A stretch of DNA of 64,000 bases, taken from assembly GCF_900111135.1 (NCBI RefSeq), contig NZ_FOGF01000001.1:1-64000 (forward strand). The letters are read 5' to 3'. Of the stretch, positions 54,272 through 63,440 are shown piece by piece (the first letter of the stretch is position 1; every line of letters starts with the position of its first letter). Below the pieces are notes generated by a model that searched no databases, was not told the DNA's origin, and saw only the letters and a list, made by a program, of their open reading frames with translations. Both the position numbers and the translations under genes were made by a program. The stretch comes from Granulicatella balaenopterae. Lineage in GTDB: Bacteria; Bacillota; Bacilli; Lactobacillales; Aerococcaceae.

Positions 54272-55015
54272 ATGGCGAATATCATCATTAAAAATCAGCA
54301 TTATCCGATTAAAGCTATTTTATTTGATAAGGATGGTACGATAACGGAATTAGGTGATTTTTGGACAGAACCAACGATTGGTTTTATGAACCGAATAGTA
54401 AATGATTTTCCCAATAAAACTTATCATTCAAAAGAAAAAGAAGAGATATTTTTACATGCGGGGATAAAAGGGGATGAATTACTGCCTGATAGTTTGGCGA
54501 CGGCTGGTAGTATGAAGGATTTTGCTAATTTTTTAGCAGATTACTCTATAATGGATGGCAAAGAGCTCTATCAGGAAGCCTTAGCTTATTTTTGTAAGTA
54601 TATTGAACAATACCCTGAAAGAATTAAGCCGCTTGGTGATTTAGCGTATTTATTTGAGAGATTAAAGACGGCAAATCTTTTAATTGGTTTAGTTACAAAT
54701 GATAGCTTACAGACGACTCATTTAATATTAGAGAAGCTAGAGATTAAAGACTTTTTTAGTTTTGTGGCAACGCCGAATGAGTTTCCTGAAAAGCCTTCAC
54801 GAGTGTCTTTAGATGCTTTTTGTGAACAATTCCAATGTAAACCCGAAGAAGTCGTCTATGTCGGAGATTCATTAGGTGATATGGCATATGGTCAACACAC
54901 TTTAGCATCAATTGCGGTTATGAATCATCCATCAAGTCAAGCGGCTTTAATCGCATCTAGTCAGGTACAAATTGGGTCAGTGATGGATTTATTATCATTA
55001 ATAGAATGCGATTAA
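54272..55015 (+). CDS. HAD-family phosphatase
   Basis: About 247 residues, haloacid-dehalogenase type. Motif I is ILFDKDGTITELG, motif II IGLVTNDSL, and motif IV is YVGDSLGDMAYG. An alpha-helical cap lies after motif I. The pattern is that of phosphoglycolate-phosphatase-like enzymes (subfamily IA), but the substrate cannot be told. ATG at 54272 follows GTGGAGGTG; an earlier in-frame ATG at 54242 overlaps the recA terminator T run. It is a stand-alone gene. Confidence 0.88.
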   Translation: MANIIIKNQHYPIKAILFDKDGTITELGDFWTEPTIGFMNRIVNDFPNKTYHSKEKEEIFLHAGIKGDELLPDSLATAGSMKDFANFLADYSIMDGKELYQEALAYFCKYIEQYPERIKPLGDLAYLFERLKTANLLIGLVTNDSLQTTHLILEKLEIKDFFSFVATPNEFPEKPSRVSLDAFCEQFQCKPEEVVYVGDSLGDMAYGQHTLASIAVMNHPSSQAALIASSQVQIGSVMDLLSLIECD

Positions 55016-55091
55016 TTATGAAAGTGTCCTATACAAAAGTGCCTAATATTGCTATAATCAAATAAATATAGTATTAATTAGGGGTGCCAAG

Positions 55092-56639
55092 ATGGATATA
55101 GTAATACAATTTTTTAAAAAGAAAAATGTCCAACGCTTTATTATATTCTGTATGATATCAATTGCAATTATTTTTATAGCAAAGCCTTTAATCGGTGAAA
55201 TAGCAGATGGATTAAAGGATGTAACGATTATGAATGAGACGGAATTGTATACAAAATATGATGGAGAAGGGAATAATGAAAAGACACTGAAAATGATTTC
55301 TAAAGGAAGTAAAGTCAAGATATTAGAGACGCGTGGTGATTGGTTAAAGATTAAGGATGAAGAAGGTATTGAAGGTTGGATTTCTAAGGCTAGTTTAGAT
55401 AAAAAAGCTGAGGAAAAGACCACAGTGAATAATCCTACCTATCAAGTAGTGACAATTGAACAAGAACAAGGAATTGTCTATACACAAGCATCAGTTCAAT
55501 CAATGCGTATGGGTGAAGTAGCTCGGTATGCGCATTTGTTATTGTTACATGATTTTGGTGATGGTTGGGCGCAAGTTCAATATAATGGCCAGGTTGGTTG
55601 GGTAGAGACAAAAGACAATGCCATTAATAAAATTGCGACTACAATCGATAGTCCGGAAGCTGTTATTTATGATAAGCCAAATACTAGTGCCAATGTTATT
55701 GTAACGCCAGGCCCAGGAGTAGCTTTACAAGTATTAGAAGAATATCCTAAGTTTATAAAAGTAAAATATCAACAGTACACAGGATATATCGAAGGGAATA
55801 AAGTAACAGATGCAATTGGTGTCTTGAGAGATTTATTGCGCGATCAGACACATGCAGAACAAGTCCCAACAAATAAAAAAATATTAGTGACCAAATTAAA
55901 TGAAACCCCAATTGTTGCTGAACCTAACGGAGAAGGCCAAGTGCTAACAACCATTAGTGCTGGAACACAATTGGATTATGAGGATCGTGATGGTGACTAC
56001 TACAAAATCACGCTAACTTCTGGACAAGTAGGCTATATTCCTTATTGGTTAGTGATTACTAATTTTGCGCCAATTGAAAGCGATGCTACTATCCCAACAT
56101 CATTAGCAGAAGCAACAATTGTTTTGGATCCAGGACATGGTGGAGTTGATCCGGGGGCGGTCGTTGATTTTAGTCCGGTACATGAAGCGGACTTAACATT
56201 ACCAACAGCTCAAGCGGTGAAAGCAGCTCTTGAACAAAAAGGAGCGCAAGTGATTTTAACTCGTGAAGATGATTCATCGGTTGGTTTAGTTGAGCGTGCA
56301 GAGATTAGTAATAAGAATAATGCCGATATATTCTTGAGTTTGCATTATGATTCTACCGTAGTTGATACTGTTTCGGGTACTACTGTTTATTATTATAGTG
56401 CTAATGATCAATCTCTAGCAGAAACGGTTGCGCGTTATTTAAAAGCAAAATTACCACTTCCAAATAATGGCGCATATTTCGAAAATTATGCCGTAACCCG
56501 TGAGAATAATCAACCTGCTTTATTAATTGAATTAGGCTATTTAAATAATCATTCTGATAATGCTGTTGTTAATTCAAAAGATTATCAAGAATTAGTAGCA
56601 GATGCCATTGTAGCGGCTTTAGAAGAATATTTCCAATAA
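55092..56639 (+). CDS. Membrane-anchored N-acetylmuramoyl-L-alanine amidase with SH3 domains
   Basis: A 515-residue envelope enzyme. One membrane anchor lies at about residues 15-35 with a short basic cytoplasmic end. Four SH3b-like repeats follow (for example KGSKVKILETRGDWLKIKDE), then an amidase-3 domain from about residue 340. Zinc ligands and catalytic Glu are visible: VLDPGHGGVDPG (His), PVHEADLTL (Glu), LSLHYDS (His) and LLIELGYLNN (Glu). It cleaves the amide bond between MurNAc and the stem peptide. The TATAAT at about 55051 is a plausible -10. The domain set is intact. Confidence 0.93.
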   Translation: MDIVIQFFKKKNVQRFIIFCMISIAIIFIAKPLIGEIADGLKDVTIMNETELYTKYDGEGNNEKTLKMISKGSKVKILETRGDWLKIKDEEGIEGWISKASLDKKAEEKTTVNNPTYQVVTIEQEQGIVYTQASVQSMRMGEVARYAHLLLLHDFGDGWAQVQYNGQVGWVETKDNAINKIATTIDSPEAVIYDKPNTSANVIVTPGPGVALQVLEEYPKFIKVKYQQYTGYIEGNKVTDAIGVLRDLLRDQTHAEQVPTNKKILVTKLNETPIVAEPNGEGQVLTTISAGTQLDYEDRDGDYYKITLTSGQVGYIPYWLVITNFAPIESDATIPTSLAEATIVLDPGHGGVDPGAVVDFSPVHEADLTLPTAQAVKAALEQKGAQVILTREDDSSVGLVERAEISNKNNADIFLSLHYDSTVVDTVSGTTVYYYSANDQSLAETVARYLKAKLPLPNNGAYFENYAVTRENNQPALLIELGYLNNHSDNAVVNSKDYQELVADAIVAALEEYFQ

Positions 56640-56646
56640 AGTTAAA

Positions 56647-56690
56647 TAATAGAGTCTTATCGCTTAAACAGGTGATAGGGCTTTATTTTT
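56647..56690 (+). terminator. Terminator after the amidase gene
   Basis: AGTCTTATCGC pairs with GGTGATAGGGCT (with G-T pairs) around TTAAACA, followed by TTTATTTTT. Confidence 0.7.
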
Positions 56691-56775
56691 TGGATAATGA
56701 CTAACAATCAGAAGACTTGAAGACTAGCTAAAAGTAACGTAAAATAGAATAGTATAGAAACTTAGGGGGAATAAG

Positions 56776-57666
56776 ATGTTAATTGGATCACATGTATCAA
56801 TGAAAGGCAAGGAAATGCTTTTAGGCTCAGCAAAAGAAGCCAATAGTTATCAAGCTAATGTGTTAATGGTTTACACAGGTGCACCACAAAATACTAAAAG
56901 AAAACCAATCGAAGAGATGAATATTCAAGCAGGACAAAATTATATGGAAGAACATGGCTTAGAAGAAGTCGTTGTTCATGCGCCATACATTATTAATTTA
57001 GGCAATACGATTAAGCCAGGCTACTTGGATTTTGCGATTGATTTTTTACGAGAAGAGATTAAGCGTGCTGAAGCAGTTGGAGCTAAGCAACTAGTCTTAC
57101 ATCCAGGAGCACATGTTAAAGCTGGGACAGAAGCCGGTTTAGCGCAAATTATTAAAGGATTGAATGAAGTGATTGATCGTGAACAAAAGCTTTCTATTGC
57201 TTTAGAGACTATGGCTGGTAAAGGAACTGAATTAGGTCGTACTTTCGAAGAATTAGCAACGATTATTGATGGGGTTCACTATAATGAAAAGTTATCAATC
57301 ACATTCGATACTTGCCATGTGCATGATGCAGGTTATAATATCAAAGAAGATTTATCAGGAGTACTAACAAAATTCGATAAGATTATCGGTTTGGATCGTT
57401 TACAAGTATTGCATGTCAATGATTCTAAAAATATTTGTGGAGCTAAAAAAGACCGCCATGCTAACTTTGGCTTTGGTGAAATTGGTTTTGAAGCGTTAAT
57501 GCAAGTGGTTAATGAACCGATATTTAAAGATATTCCAAAAATCTTAGAAACACCTTGGGTAGGAGAAGATAAAAAGAATCAAGTAGCTCCATACCAACGT
57601 GAAATTGACATGATTAGAAAAAATCAATTTGATCCAATGATGCTAGAAAAACTAATGGCTCAATAA
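56776..57666 (+). CDS. nfo: Endonuclease IV (AP endonuclease)
   Basis: A 296-residue base-excision-repair enzyme with a TIM-barrel trinuclear zinc site. It begins [19 protein letters not shown] and has [69 protein letters not shown] and ILETPW. These are all the family signature blocks and metal ligands. GGGGGAA precedes the ATG. The zur-like gene follows after 21 bases, so nfo and the metal regulator are probably co-transcribed; a link through zinc demand is only suggestive. Confidence 0.96.
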   Translation: MLIGSHVSMKGKEMLLGSAKEANSYQANVLMVYTGAPQNTKRKPIEEMNIQAGQNYMEEHGLEEVVVHAPYIINLGNTIKPGYLDFAIDFLREEIKRAEAVGAKQLVLHPGAHVKAGTEAGLAQIIKGLNEVIDREQKLSIALETMAGKGTELGRTFEELATIIDGVHYNEKLSITFDTCHVHDAGYNIKEDLSGVLTKFDKIIGLDRLQVLHVNDSKNICGAKKDRHANFGFGEIGFEALMQVVNEPIFKDIPKILETPWVGEDKKNQVAPYQREIDMIRKNQFDPMMLEKLMAQ

Positions 57667-57687
57667 TGTTAAAGGGGAGATGATTAG

Positions 57688-58203
57688 ATGGTAGAACATT
57701 CTAAATTATGCCGTTGCTCATGTGATACACATCGTCATAATGAACAACACGGACATAAACATTCAAAAGACTGTCAAGTAACAACTGCAATTGAAGTCTT
57801 AAAAAAAGCTGGATTAAAATATACAAAAAAACGTGAAAAAATGATTGAAGTATTTATTAATGAAAATCGCTATCTATCAGCTCGTCAAGTCCAAGAAATA
57901 CTAACAAAAGAGTATCCAAGTTTAAGTTATGATACAATCTACCGTAATTTATATACATATGTTTCATTGAACATTTTAGAAGAAACAGAATTAAACGGTG
58001 AAAAGCTATTCCGCTTCCGCTGTCAAACACATTCGCATCACCATCACTTTATTTGTGAAAGATGCGGACGAACAAAGGAAATCCCGATTTGCCCAATGGA
58101 TTATTTTGAAGACCAGTTGAAAGATTGCCAAATTACTAGCCATAGATTTGAAATTTTTGGTATCTGTGATTATTGTTTAGCGCATGATTCAGAAAGCTTG
58201 TGA
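57688..58203 (+). CDS. Fur-family regulator, Zur-like, with His/Cys-rich N-terminal extension
   Basis: The core aligns by eye with zinc-uptake repressors: LKYTKKREKMIEVFINENRYLSARQVQ, then YPSLSYDTIYRNLYTY, then CQTHSHHHHFICERCGRTKEIPICPMD, and a second CxxC (ICDYC). The two CxxC pairs make the structural zinc site and the His cluster is a regulatory metal site. The first ~30 residues are unusual: five Cys and His-rich text (CRCSCDTHRHNEQHGHKHSK) not found in standard Zur. GGGGAGATG precedes the ATG. Assignment to Zur over PerR or Fur rests on the GEKLFRFRC and HHHHF segments. Confidence 0.85.
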   Translation: MVEHSKLCRCSCDTHRHNEQHGHKHSKDCQVTTAIEVLKKAGLKYTKKREKMIEVFINENRYLSARQVQEILTKEYPSLSYDTIYRNLYTYVSLNILEETELNGEKLFRFRCQTHSHHHHFICERCGRTKEIPICPMDYFEDQLKDCQITSHRFEIFGICDYCLAHDSESL

Positions 58204-58232
58204 AAATAATAAGAATTTATTTTCAAAAAAGA

Positions 58233-58261
58233 TTGACTTAATTTCAAACATTGCTTATAAT
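58233..58261 (+). promoter_or_regulatory. Promoter of rpsU
   Basis: TTGACT and TATAAT with a 17-base spacer; strong consensus promoter ahead of the ribosomal protein gene. Confidence 0.82.
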
Positions 58262-58347
58262 AAACAAAGGACAAATTCTATTGAATACATTTTAAAAATG
58301 TGAGGATAGAAACAGTTACTTTTTAGTTCGGAGGGAGGGAAAAGAAT

Positions 58348-58521
58348 ATGTCAAAAACAGTTGTTCGCAAAAACGAATCACTTGATGATGCTCTTCGTCG
58401 CTTCAAACGTACTGTTTCTAAAACAGGTACTTTACAAGAGGCTCGCAAACGTGAGTTTTACGAAAAACCAAGCGTGAGACGTAAGAAAAAATCTGAGGCA
58501 GCACGTAAACGTAAATTCTAA
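58348..58521 (+). CDS. rpsU: 30S ribosomal protein S21
   Basis: A 57-residue basic protein: [20 protein letters not shown] at the start, then [21 protein letters not shown] and the end [10 protein letters not shown]. All are standard for bS21, which helps initiation on the 30S subunit. The start follows GGAGGGAGGG. Codon use (CGT, CGC) is typical of highly expressed genes. It is a single-gene unit with its own promoter and terminator, a few hundred bases before yqeY, which matches the conserved rpsU-yqeY pairing. Confidence 0.97.
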   Translation: MSKTVVRKNESLDDALRRFKRTVSKTGTLQEARKREFYEKPSVRRKKKSEAARKRKF

Positions 58522-58551
58522 TCTAATAAAATTAGATCATTACAAATTTTT

Positions 58552-58581
58552 AGCTGGAATTTCATTATTCCGGCTTTTTTT
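58552..58581 (+). terminator. Terminator after rpsU
   Basis: AGCTGGAAT and ATTCCGGCT pair around TTCATT, followed by six T residues. Confidence 0.88.
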
Positions 58582-58895
58582 GTGCGCATTTTTTGAAAGA
58601 ATACCAAGAAAACCTCATAAGCTTTAGCTTTGTGTATGGCACCTCATGCAAGAACGATTTGTCGAGAATAATTCCTAAAACTAGATAAACTAATTATCCC
58701 CCGCAAAAGATTAGCTTCTCTAAAGTTTTCGTAAATACCAATGGTCGACTCTGATTGAGTGGGCTATTTTTTTGTGATATAATATCCTAATAAACAGTGT
58801 TGTCTAAAATGATTCTAGCTTGTTTGCGAATAAAGGCAATAATGATTTTTGACACTAATAAGATAAAAGATACAACATATCAAGGAGGAAGTAAA
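58582..58895. other. Intergenic region before yqeY with extended -10 promoter
   Basis: No gene is apparent. TGATATAAT at 58775-58783 is an extended -10 promoter giving yqeY a leader of about 105 bases. The rest of the gap shows nothing I can interpret with confidence. Confidence 0.6.
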
Positions 58896-59339
58896 ATGAG
58901 TTTAAAAGAAGTATTAAATAATGATATTAAAACAGCTATGAAGGCAAGAGATAAAGCGACATTAGATGTTTTAAGAATGATTAAAAGTGCAGTACAAAAG
59001 GAAGAATTAACGAAAAAGGCTGAATTAACTGCAGAGGAAGAATTAACTATCTTATCACGTGAAGCAAAACAACGTCGCGACTCTCTAGCAGAATTCATTA
59101 AAGCAGAACGTGAAGATTTAATCGAAAAAACAAAAGTAGAAATCAGTATTGTTGAAAAATATTTACCAAAACAATTATCAGCAGAAGAAGTACAAGAAAT
59201 TATTCGTGAAACTGCCAAAGATATTGAAGCAGATTCAATGAAAGCATTCGGTAAATTAATGGGTGCTGTAATGCCTAAATTAAAAGGTAAAGCAGATGGT
59301 AATGTTATTAAAGAAGAAGTTAAAAAATTCTTATCATAA
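58896..59339 (+). CDS. yqeY: GatB/YqeY domain protein
   Basis: A 147-residue helical protein with the YqeY domain related to the tail of amidotransferase subunit GatB: LKEVLNNDIKTAMKARDKATLDVLRMIKSA, then LPKQLSAEEVQEIIRE, then FGKLMGAVMPKLKGKADGNVIKEEV. Its molecular role is unproven; tRNA binding is assumed from GatB. The ATG at 58896 follows AAGGAGGAAG. Upstream in-frame starts lack ribosome sites. It precedes phoH, as in many Firmicutes. Confidence 0.92.
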   Translation: MSLKEVLNNDIKTAMKARDKATLDVLRMIKSAVQKEELTKKAELTAEEELTILSREAKQRRDSLAEFIKAEREDLIEKTKVEISIVEKYLPKQLSAEEVQEIIRETAKDIEADSMKAFGKLMGAVMPKLKGKADGNVIKEEVKKFLS

Positions 59340-59367
59340 AATTTAGTAAGTCTAAGGGGGATGGGAT

Positions 59368-60336
59368 TTGGATAAAGAGTTAGTAGAAGACCTTGTGATG
59401 ATTGTTGACTCAACTATTCTATCGGCTTTATTTGGGGCACACGATCAACATATCCAATTAATAGAAGATTCTTTTCAAGTGGAGATTGCTGTAAGAGGAG
59501 AAAAAGTTACTATTAAAGGGGATCAAGAGGTAGTACAACAAGTCCGTTTATTATTAGAAGAATTACAAAATTTATTATTAAAAGGAACGCCAATTACACA
59601 AACTGATATTGCGAGTGCTATTAAGATGTGTAAAAAAGGTACGCTAGATTATTTTGTGAATTTATATAACGAAGAGATAGGGCGTACATATGCAGGGAAG
59701 CCAATTCGTGCTAAAACTTATGGCCAACAGCAATATATTCACGCAATTAAAAAGACGGATGTGATTTTTGGTGTGGGGCCTGCTGGTACAGGTAAGACTT
59801 ATTTAGCGGTTGTCATGGCTGTTAATGCTTTAAAAAAAGGTGATGTTAAAAAGATTATTTTAACTAGGCCGGCTGTTGAAGCAGGGGAGAGTCTTGGATT
59901 TTTACCAGGAGATTTAAAAGAAAAAGTCGATCCTTATTTACGTCCGATTTATGATGCTTTGTATAATATATATGGTGTGGAGCATACAAATCGTCTCTTA
60001 GAACGTGGCGTGATTGAGATTGCACCATTAGCATATATGCGTGGTCGTACTTTAGAAGATGCTTTTATTATTTTAGATGAAGCACAGAATACGACTAAAG
60101 CGCAAATGAAAATGTTTTTAACTCGTTTAGGATTTGGCTCAAAAATGATTGTGAATGGTGATAAAACACAAGTCGATTTACCAAAAGGCACAACTGGCAG
60201 TGGGCTTGTCGACGCTTGTCAAAAATTAAAAGGAATCAATGGCATAGCTTTCGTTGAATTTGATGAAATGGATGTTGTAAGGCATCCGATTGTCTCAAGT
60301 ATTATCAATGCTTATAAAGAAGATGATGAACATTAA
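59368..60336 (+). CDS. phoH: PhoH-family ATPase
   Basis: A 322-residue protein with an N-terminal KH-like region and a RecA/helicase-like ATPase domain. Walker A is GVGPAGTGKTYLAVVMAV at about residue 135; RPAVEAGESLGFLPGDLKEKVDPYLRPIYDAL and FIILDEAQNTTKAQMKMFLTR (Walker B) are diagnostic. It begins at TTG 59368 after AAGGGGG. The phoH-yqfF-ybeY-dgkA-era order is a conserved ribosome and RNA-maturation cluster, so a role in RNA or ribosome metabolism is likely. Confidence 0.94.
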   Translation: MDKELVEDLVMIVDSTILSALFGAHDQHIQLIEDSFQVEIAVRGEKVTIKGDQEVVQQVRLLLEELQNLLLKGTPITQTDIASAIKMCKKGTLDYFVNLYNEEIGRTYAGKPIRAKTYGQQQYIHAIKKTDVIFGVGPAGTGKTYLAVVMAVNALKKGDVKKIILTRPAVEAGESLGFLPGDLKEKVDPYLRPIYDALYNIYGVEHTNRLLERGVIEIAPLAYMRGRTLEDAFIILDEAQNTTKAQMKMFLTRLGFGSKMIVNGDKTQVDLPKGTTGSGLVDACQKLKGINGIAFVEFDEMDVVRHPIVSSIINAYKEDDEH

Positions 60337-60351
60337 GAAAGCGAGGATGTT

Positions 60352-62559
60352 ATGAAACAAAAATTAAGGTATGTACAAAGGAAGTTAGGAACTTTTTACC
60401 TTCCGATACTATTGGCACTATTTGTTGTTATTTCAGTATTAATTAGTTGGACCAGTATTAGACCTAAACAATACTCTTTCCAATTGAATGAAGTAGCACA
60501 AGAGACTATTCGTGCTACTAGAACTGTAGAAGATACCGAACAAACAAAAATTAATAAACAAGTTGCTAGTGATAGCGTCGTTGATATCTATCATTATGAT
60601 AGCGAGATTGTGAATCAGCAATTAGACTATATTACGAACTTTTTCTCAGCTATTCGCGTAGTTGCAGGGAAATCATCAGCAGATATTGGTATGGCTCTAG
60701 GAAAGGTGTCAAGCGATGATAGTACTACCTCTAAAAATTATGTAGCGACTATGGAAGATCGTGTACAATTTTTCCGTAAGAGCTTGGATGAAACCAATAA
60801 AAATATTAAAGATTATGCTGTTTTTATTCCAGATTGGGCAATTAGTGCGGTATTAAGTGCTAATGATACACAATTAACCAATTACGAAACAGTACTCCAT
60901 CAAATTGTTCAAGAAGAAATGTCTACATCAATTAAAGAGTCAAATCTTACAGAAGTTACAGAAGAAGCGGATAAGCGATTATTTTATTATAATTTCACTG
61001 ATAAAGAGCGTGAATTATTAGAAGAATTGCTAAATAATGCGATTATTAGTAATAATGTATTAGATACCCAAGCAACAGAACGAGCCAAGGAAGCGGCTGC
61101 TGATGCGGTTAATCCGGTAAAAATTCTTCAAGGACAAGTTATTGTACAAAAAGGACAAGTCATCAATACAACCGATATTAAGCAATTAGAATTATTAGGA
61201 ATGATGAATAGTACTCCAAGTTATCATGTATTATTAGGTTATATTGCTTTATTAGCGATTGTAGTGATTGTATTAGCGAAAAATTATTACAGAGAATTAA
61301 AGAAATGTACTACCGAAGATCAAAAGGAAACAGTTGCTACTCAAACAACAGCTTTTGTATTTTTCTTTATCATTTCACTAATTGGTTTAGTAGTTATTCA
61401 ATTAATTCAAGCAAGGGGTACTGATGAAGTTGGTTTATTATTCCCTGTTGGAGCAATTACTTATTTAGTTTATCGTGCGACTCATAAAATGCGTTATGCT
61501 TTAGGGACATTAACTTTTCTTCCGATATTTGCATTGTTTATCTATCAAACAGAATCAAATCTTTTACAAGTCATTATTGTTTTCTCATTTTATTTATTGG
61601 TGGGGATGATTGGTTTTGTATTAGCATTACAAGCAGATAAACGTGAATTGTCTATGAAACATTTTTTATCGGTTGTTATTATTCATGTATTAGCGATTAG
61701 TCCATTGGTTTTATATAGTAATTATGAAATCTATTCAAAACCAGTAGTCTTAATGTTAATCTTTTCGGTGATTAATGCGATTGAGACAGTCTTAATACCG
61801 GTTATTGTTGAGCCGTATGTAGAGTATTTATTTGAAGATAGCTCAGTCTTATTATTAACTGAATTATCAAATCCAAACCAAGAATTACTAAAACAATTAA
61901 TTACGATTGCGCCAGGAACCTATCATCATAGTTTAATGGTTGCTAATATTTCAGCCAATTGTGTGGAAGCGGTAGGGGGAGATTCACTTCTTGCTAGAGT
62001 GGCAAGTTATTATCATGATATTGGTAAGATTGAACACCCATTATTCTTTATTGAGAATTTACCTGCTGGAATGGAAAGCCCACATAAATTATTAACCCCA
62101 TATGAATCTAAAGAGATTATCTTTGGACATGTAACTAAGGGAGTAAAAATTTTGGAACAGCACGGCTTACCACAACCAATTATTGATGTATGTGCCCAAC
62201 ACCATGGTACAACCCTAATGAAATACTTCTATGCAGAAGCCTTAAAATCAGATCCTGACGCTAAAGAAGAAGATTTTAGATATCCAGGACCAAAGCCACA
62301 AACAAAAGAGGCAGCTATTATTAATTTAGTAGATAGTGCTGAAGCTGCTACACGTGCGATGAAAGAGCCAACCTTAGAAAAAGTTGAAAAACTAGTTCAT
62401 GGATTAGTGATGAGTCGTGTAGAAGATGAACAATATATTGAATGTAATTTAACAATTCAAGAATTGAAAATCGTTGAGAAAAATATCGTCACCTCTTTAA
62501 ATGGAACATTCCATTCAAGAATCGAATACCCAACGATTAATAAGAAAGGAAGTAAATAG
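60352..62559 (+). CDS. 7TM-HD family cyclic-di-AMP phosphodiesterase (PgpH/YqfF type)
   Basis: A 735-residue membrane protein. One N-terminal helix (about 16-36), a large extracytoplasmic 7TMR-HD domain to about residue 300, a block of about seven helices to residue 500, and a cytoplasmic HD domain. The HD motifs read PGTYHHSLMVANISANCVEAVGGDSLLARVASYYHDIGKI, then FGHVTKGVKIL and AQHHGTTLMKYFY. Listeria PgpH of this architecture hydrolyses c-di-AMP, which controls potassium and osmotic balance. It lies 15 bases after phoH and directly before ybeY. Confidence 0.94.
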   Translation: MKQKLRYVQRKLGTFYLPILLALFVVISVLISWTSIRPKQYSFQLNEVAQETIRATRTVEDTEQTKINKQVASDSVVDIYHYDSEIVNQQLDYITNFFSAIRVVAGKSSADIGMALGKVSSDDSTTSKNYVATMEDRVQFFRKSLDETNKNIKDYAVFIPDWAISAVLSANDTQLTNYETVLHQIVQEEMSTSIKESNLTEVTEEADKRLFYYNFTDKERELLEELLNNAIISNNVLDTQATERAKEAAADAVNPVKILQGQVIVQKGQVINTTDIKQLELLGMMNSTPSYHVLLGYIALLAIVVIVLAKNYYRELKKCTTEDQKETVATQTTAFVFFFIISLIGLVVIQLIQARGTDEVGLLFPVGAITYLVYRATHKMRYALGTLTFLPIFALFIYQTESNLLQVIIVFSFYLLVGMIGFVLALQADKRELSMKHFLSVVIIHVLAISPLVLYSNYEIYSKPVVLMLIFSVINAIETVLIPVIVEPYVEYLFEDSSVLLLTELSNPNQELLKQLITIAPGTYHHSLMVANISANCVEAVGGDSLLARVASYYHDIGKIEHPLFFIENLPAGMESPHKLLTPYESKEIIFGHVTKGVKILEQHGLPQPIIDVCAQHHGTTLMKYFYAEALKSDPDAKEEDFRYPGPKPQTKEAAIINLVDSAEAATRAMKEPTLEKVEKLVHGLVMSRVEDEQYIECNLTIQELKIVEKNIVTSLNGTFHSRIEYPTINKKGSK

Positions 62560-62560
62560 C

Positions 62561-63043
62561 ATGCAAGTTGAATTAATCGATGAAACAGAAGTAGTAGAAC
62601 AAGCTTTTCAAGATTTAGTAGAAGATATTGTTAAGTTCGCAGCTGATTATATGAAATATCCAGCCAATCGTGAATGTTCCATTACTTTTATTTCAAACGA
62701 AAGAATTCGTGAAATTAATCGCGAATTTCGTAATAAAGATGCAGTAACAGATGTCATTAGTTTTGCGTTAAATGATGATGATGCTGATTTATTCTCTATG
62801 ATGGAGATTGAAGGCGAGGATACTGATTTTGTAACAACAATTGGGGATATTGTTATCTCAGTAGACCGTGCTAAAGAGCAAGCAGCAGATTATGGTCATT
62901 CAATTGAGCGTGAGCTTGGATTCTTAGCATTACATGGATTCTTACATTTAAATGGTTATGATCACCAAACGCCTGAAGAAGAAGCAGAAATGATGGGGCT
63001 TCAGGAAGAAATCTTAACAGCATATGGTTTACAAAGAGATTAA
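62561..63043 (+). CDS. ybeY: Endoribonuclease YbeY
   Basis: A zinc-dependent endoribonuclease acting in 16S rRNA 3'-end maturation and ribosome quality control. The metal motif GFLALHGFLHLNGYDH (HGxLHLxGYDH type) is intact, with INREFRNKDAVTDVISFAL as the second signature. About 160 residues. ATG at 62561 lies one base after the upstream stop, with AAAGGAAG in front; the longer frame would run deep into the previous gene. Confidence 0.96.
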   Translation: MQVELIDETEVVEQAFQDLVEDIVKFAADYMKYPANRECSITFISNERIREINREFRNKDAVTDVISFALNDDDADLFSMMEIEGEDTDFVTTIGDIVISVDRAKEQAADYGHSIERELGFLALHGFLHLNGYDHQTPEEEAEMMGLQEEILTAYGLQRD

Positions 63044-63431
63044 TAAGCAAACGGAAAAGAACCCCGACTTTTTCCAATCATTTCGTCATGCGATAGATGG
63101 TATTATTACTGTCTATCGTGATGAGCGAAATATGCGCTACCATACCTTAATTGGTGTCATTCCATTAGTATTAGCATGGTTCCTTAATGTTTCAGCTTTA
63201 GAGTGGATTATGCTAATCTTTTGCATATTCTTTGTGATATTGATGGAATTTTTAAATACTATTACGGAAAATGTAGTGGATTTAATTGTGGATCATAAGT
63301 ATCATATTTTAGCAAAGAAAGCTAAGGATATTGCAGCCGGGTCAGTATTAATTACGGCCGCATTTACGGTAATAGTAGCAGGTATTATTTTTATACCAAA
63401 AATTATAGATTTACTAGTAATGAATAGATAG
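63024..63431 (+). CDS. dgkA: Diacylglycerol/undecaprenol kinase family protein
   Basis: A 135-residue integral membrane kinase with three helices. The catalytic segment [21 protein letters not shown] matches the E-x-x-N-T-x-x-E-x-x-V-D pattern. The Gram-positive enzymes of this type phosphorylate undecaprenol and so recycle the wall lipid carrier. The ATG at 63024 overlaps the end of ybeY by 20 bases, giving coupled translation. It precedes era after nine bases, the usual arrangement. Confidence 0.92.
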   Translation: MVYKEINKQTEKNPDFFQSFRHAIDGIITVYRDERNMRYHTLIGVIPLVLAWFLNVSALEWIMLIFCIFFVILMEFLNTITENVVDLIVDHKYHILAKKAKDIAAGSVLITAAFTVIVAGIIFIPKIIDLLVMNR

Positions 63432-63440
63432 GAGAATATA

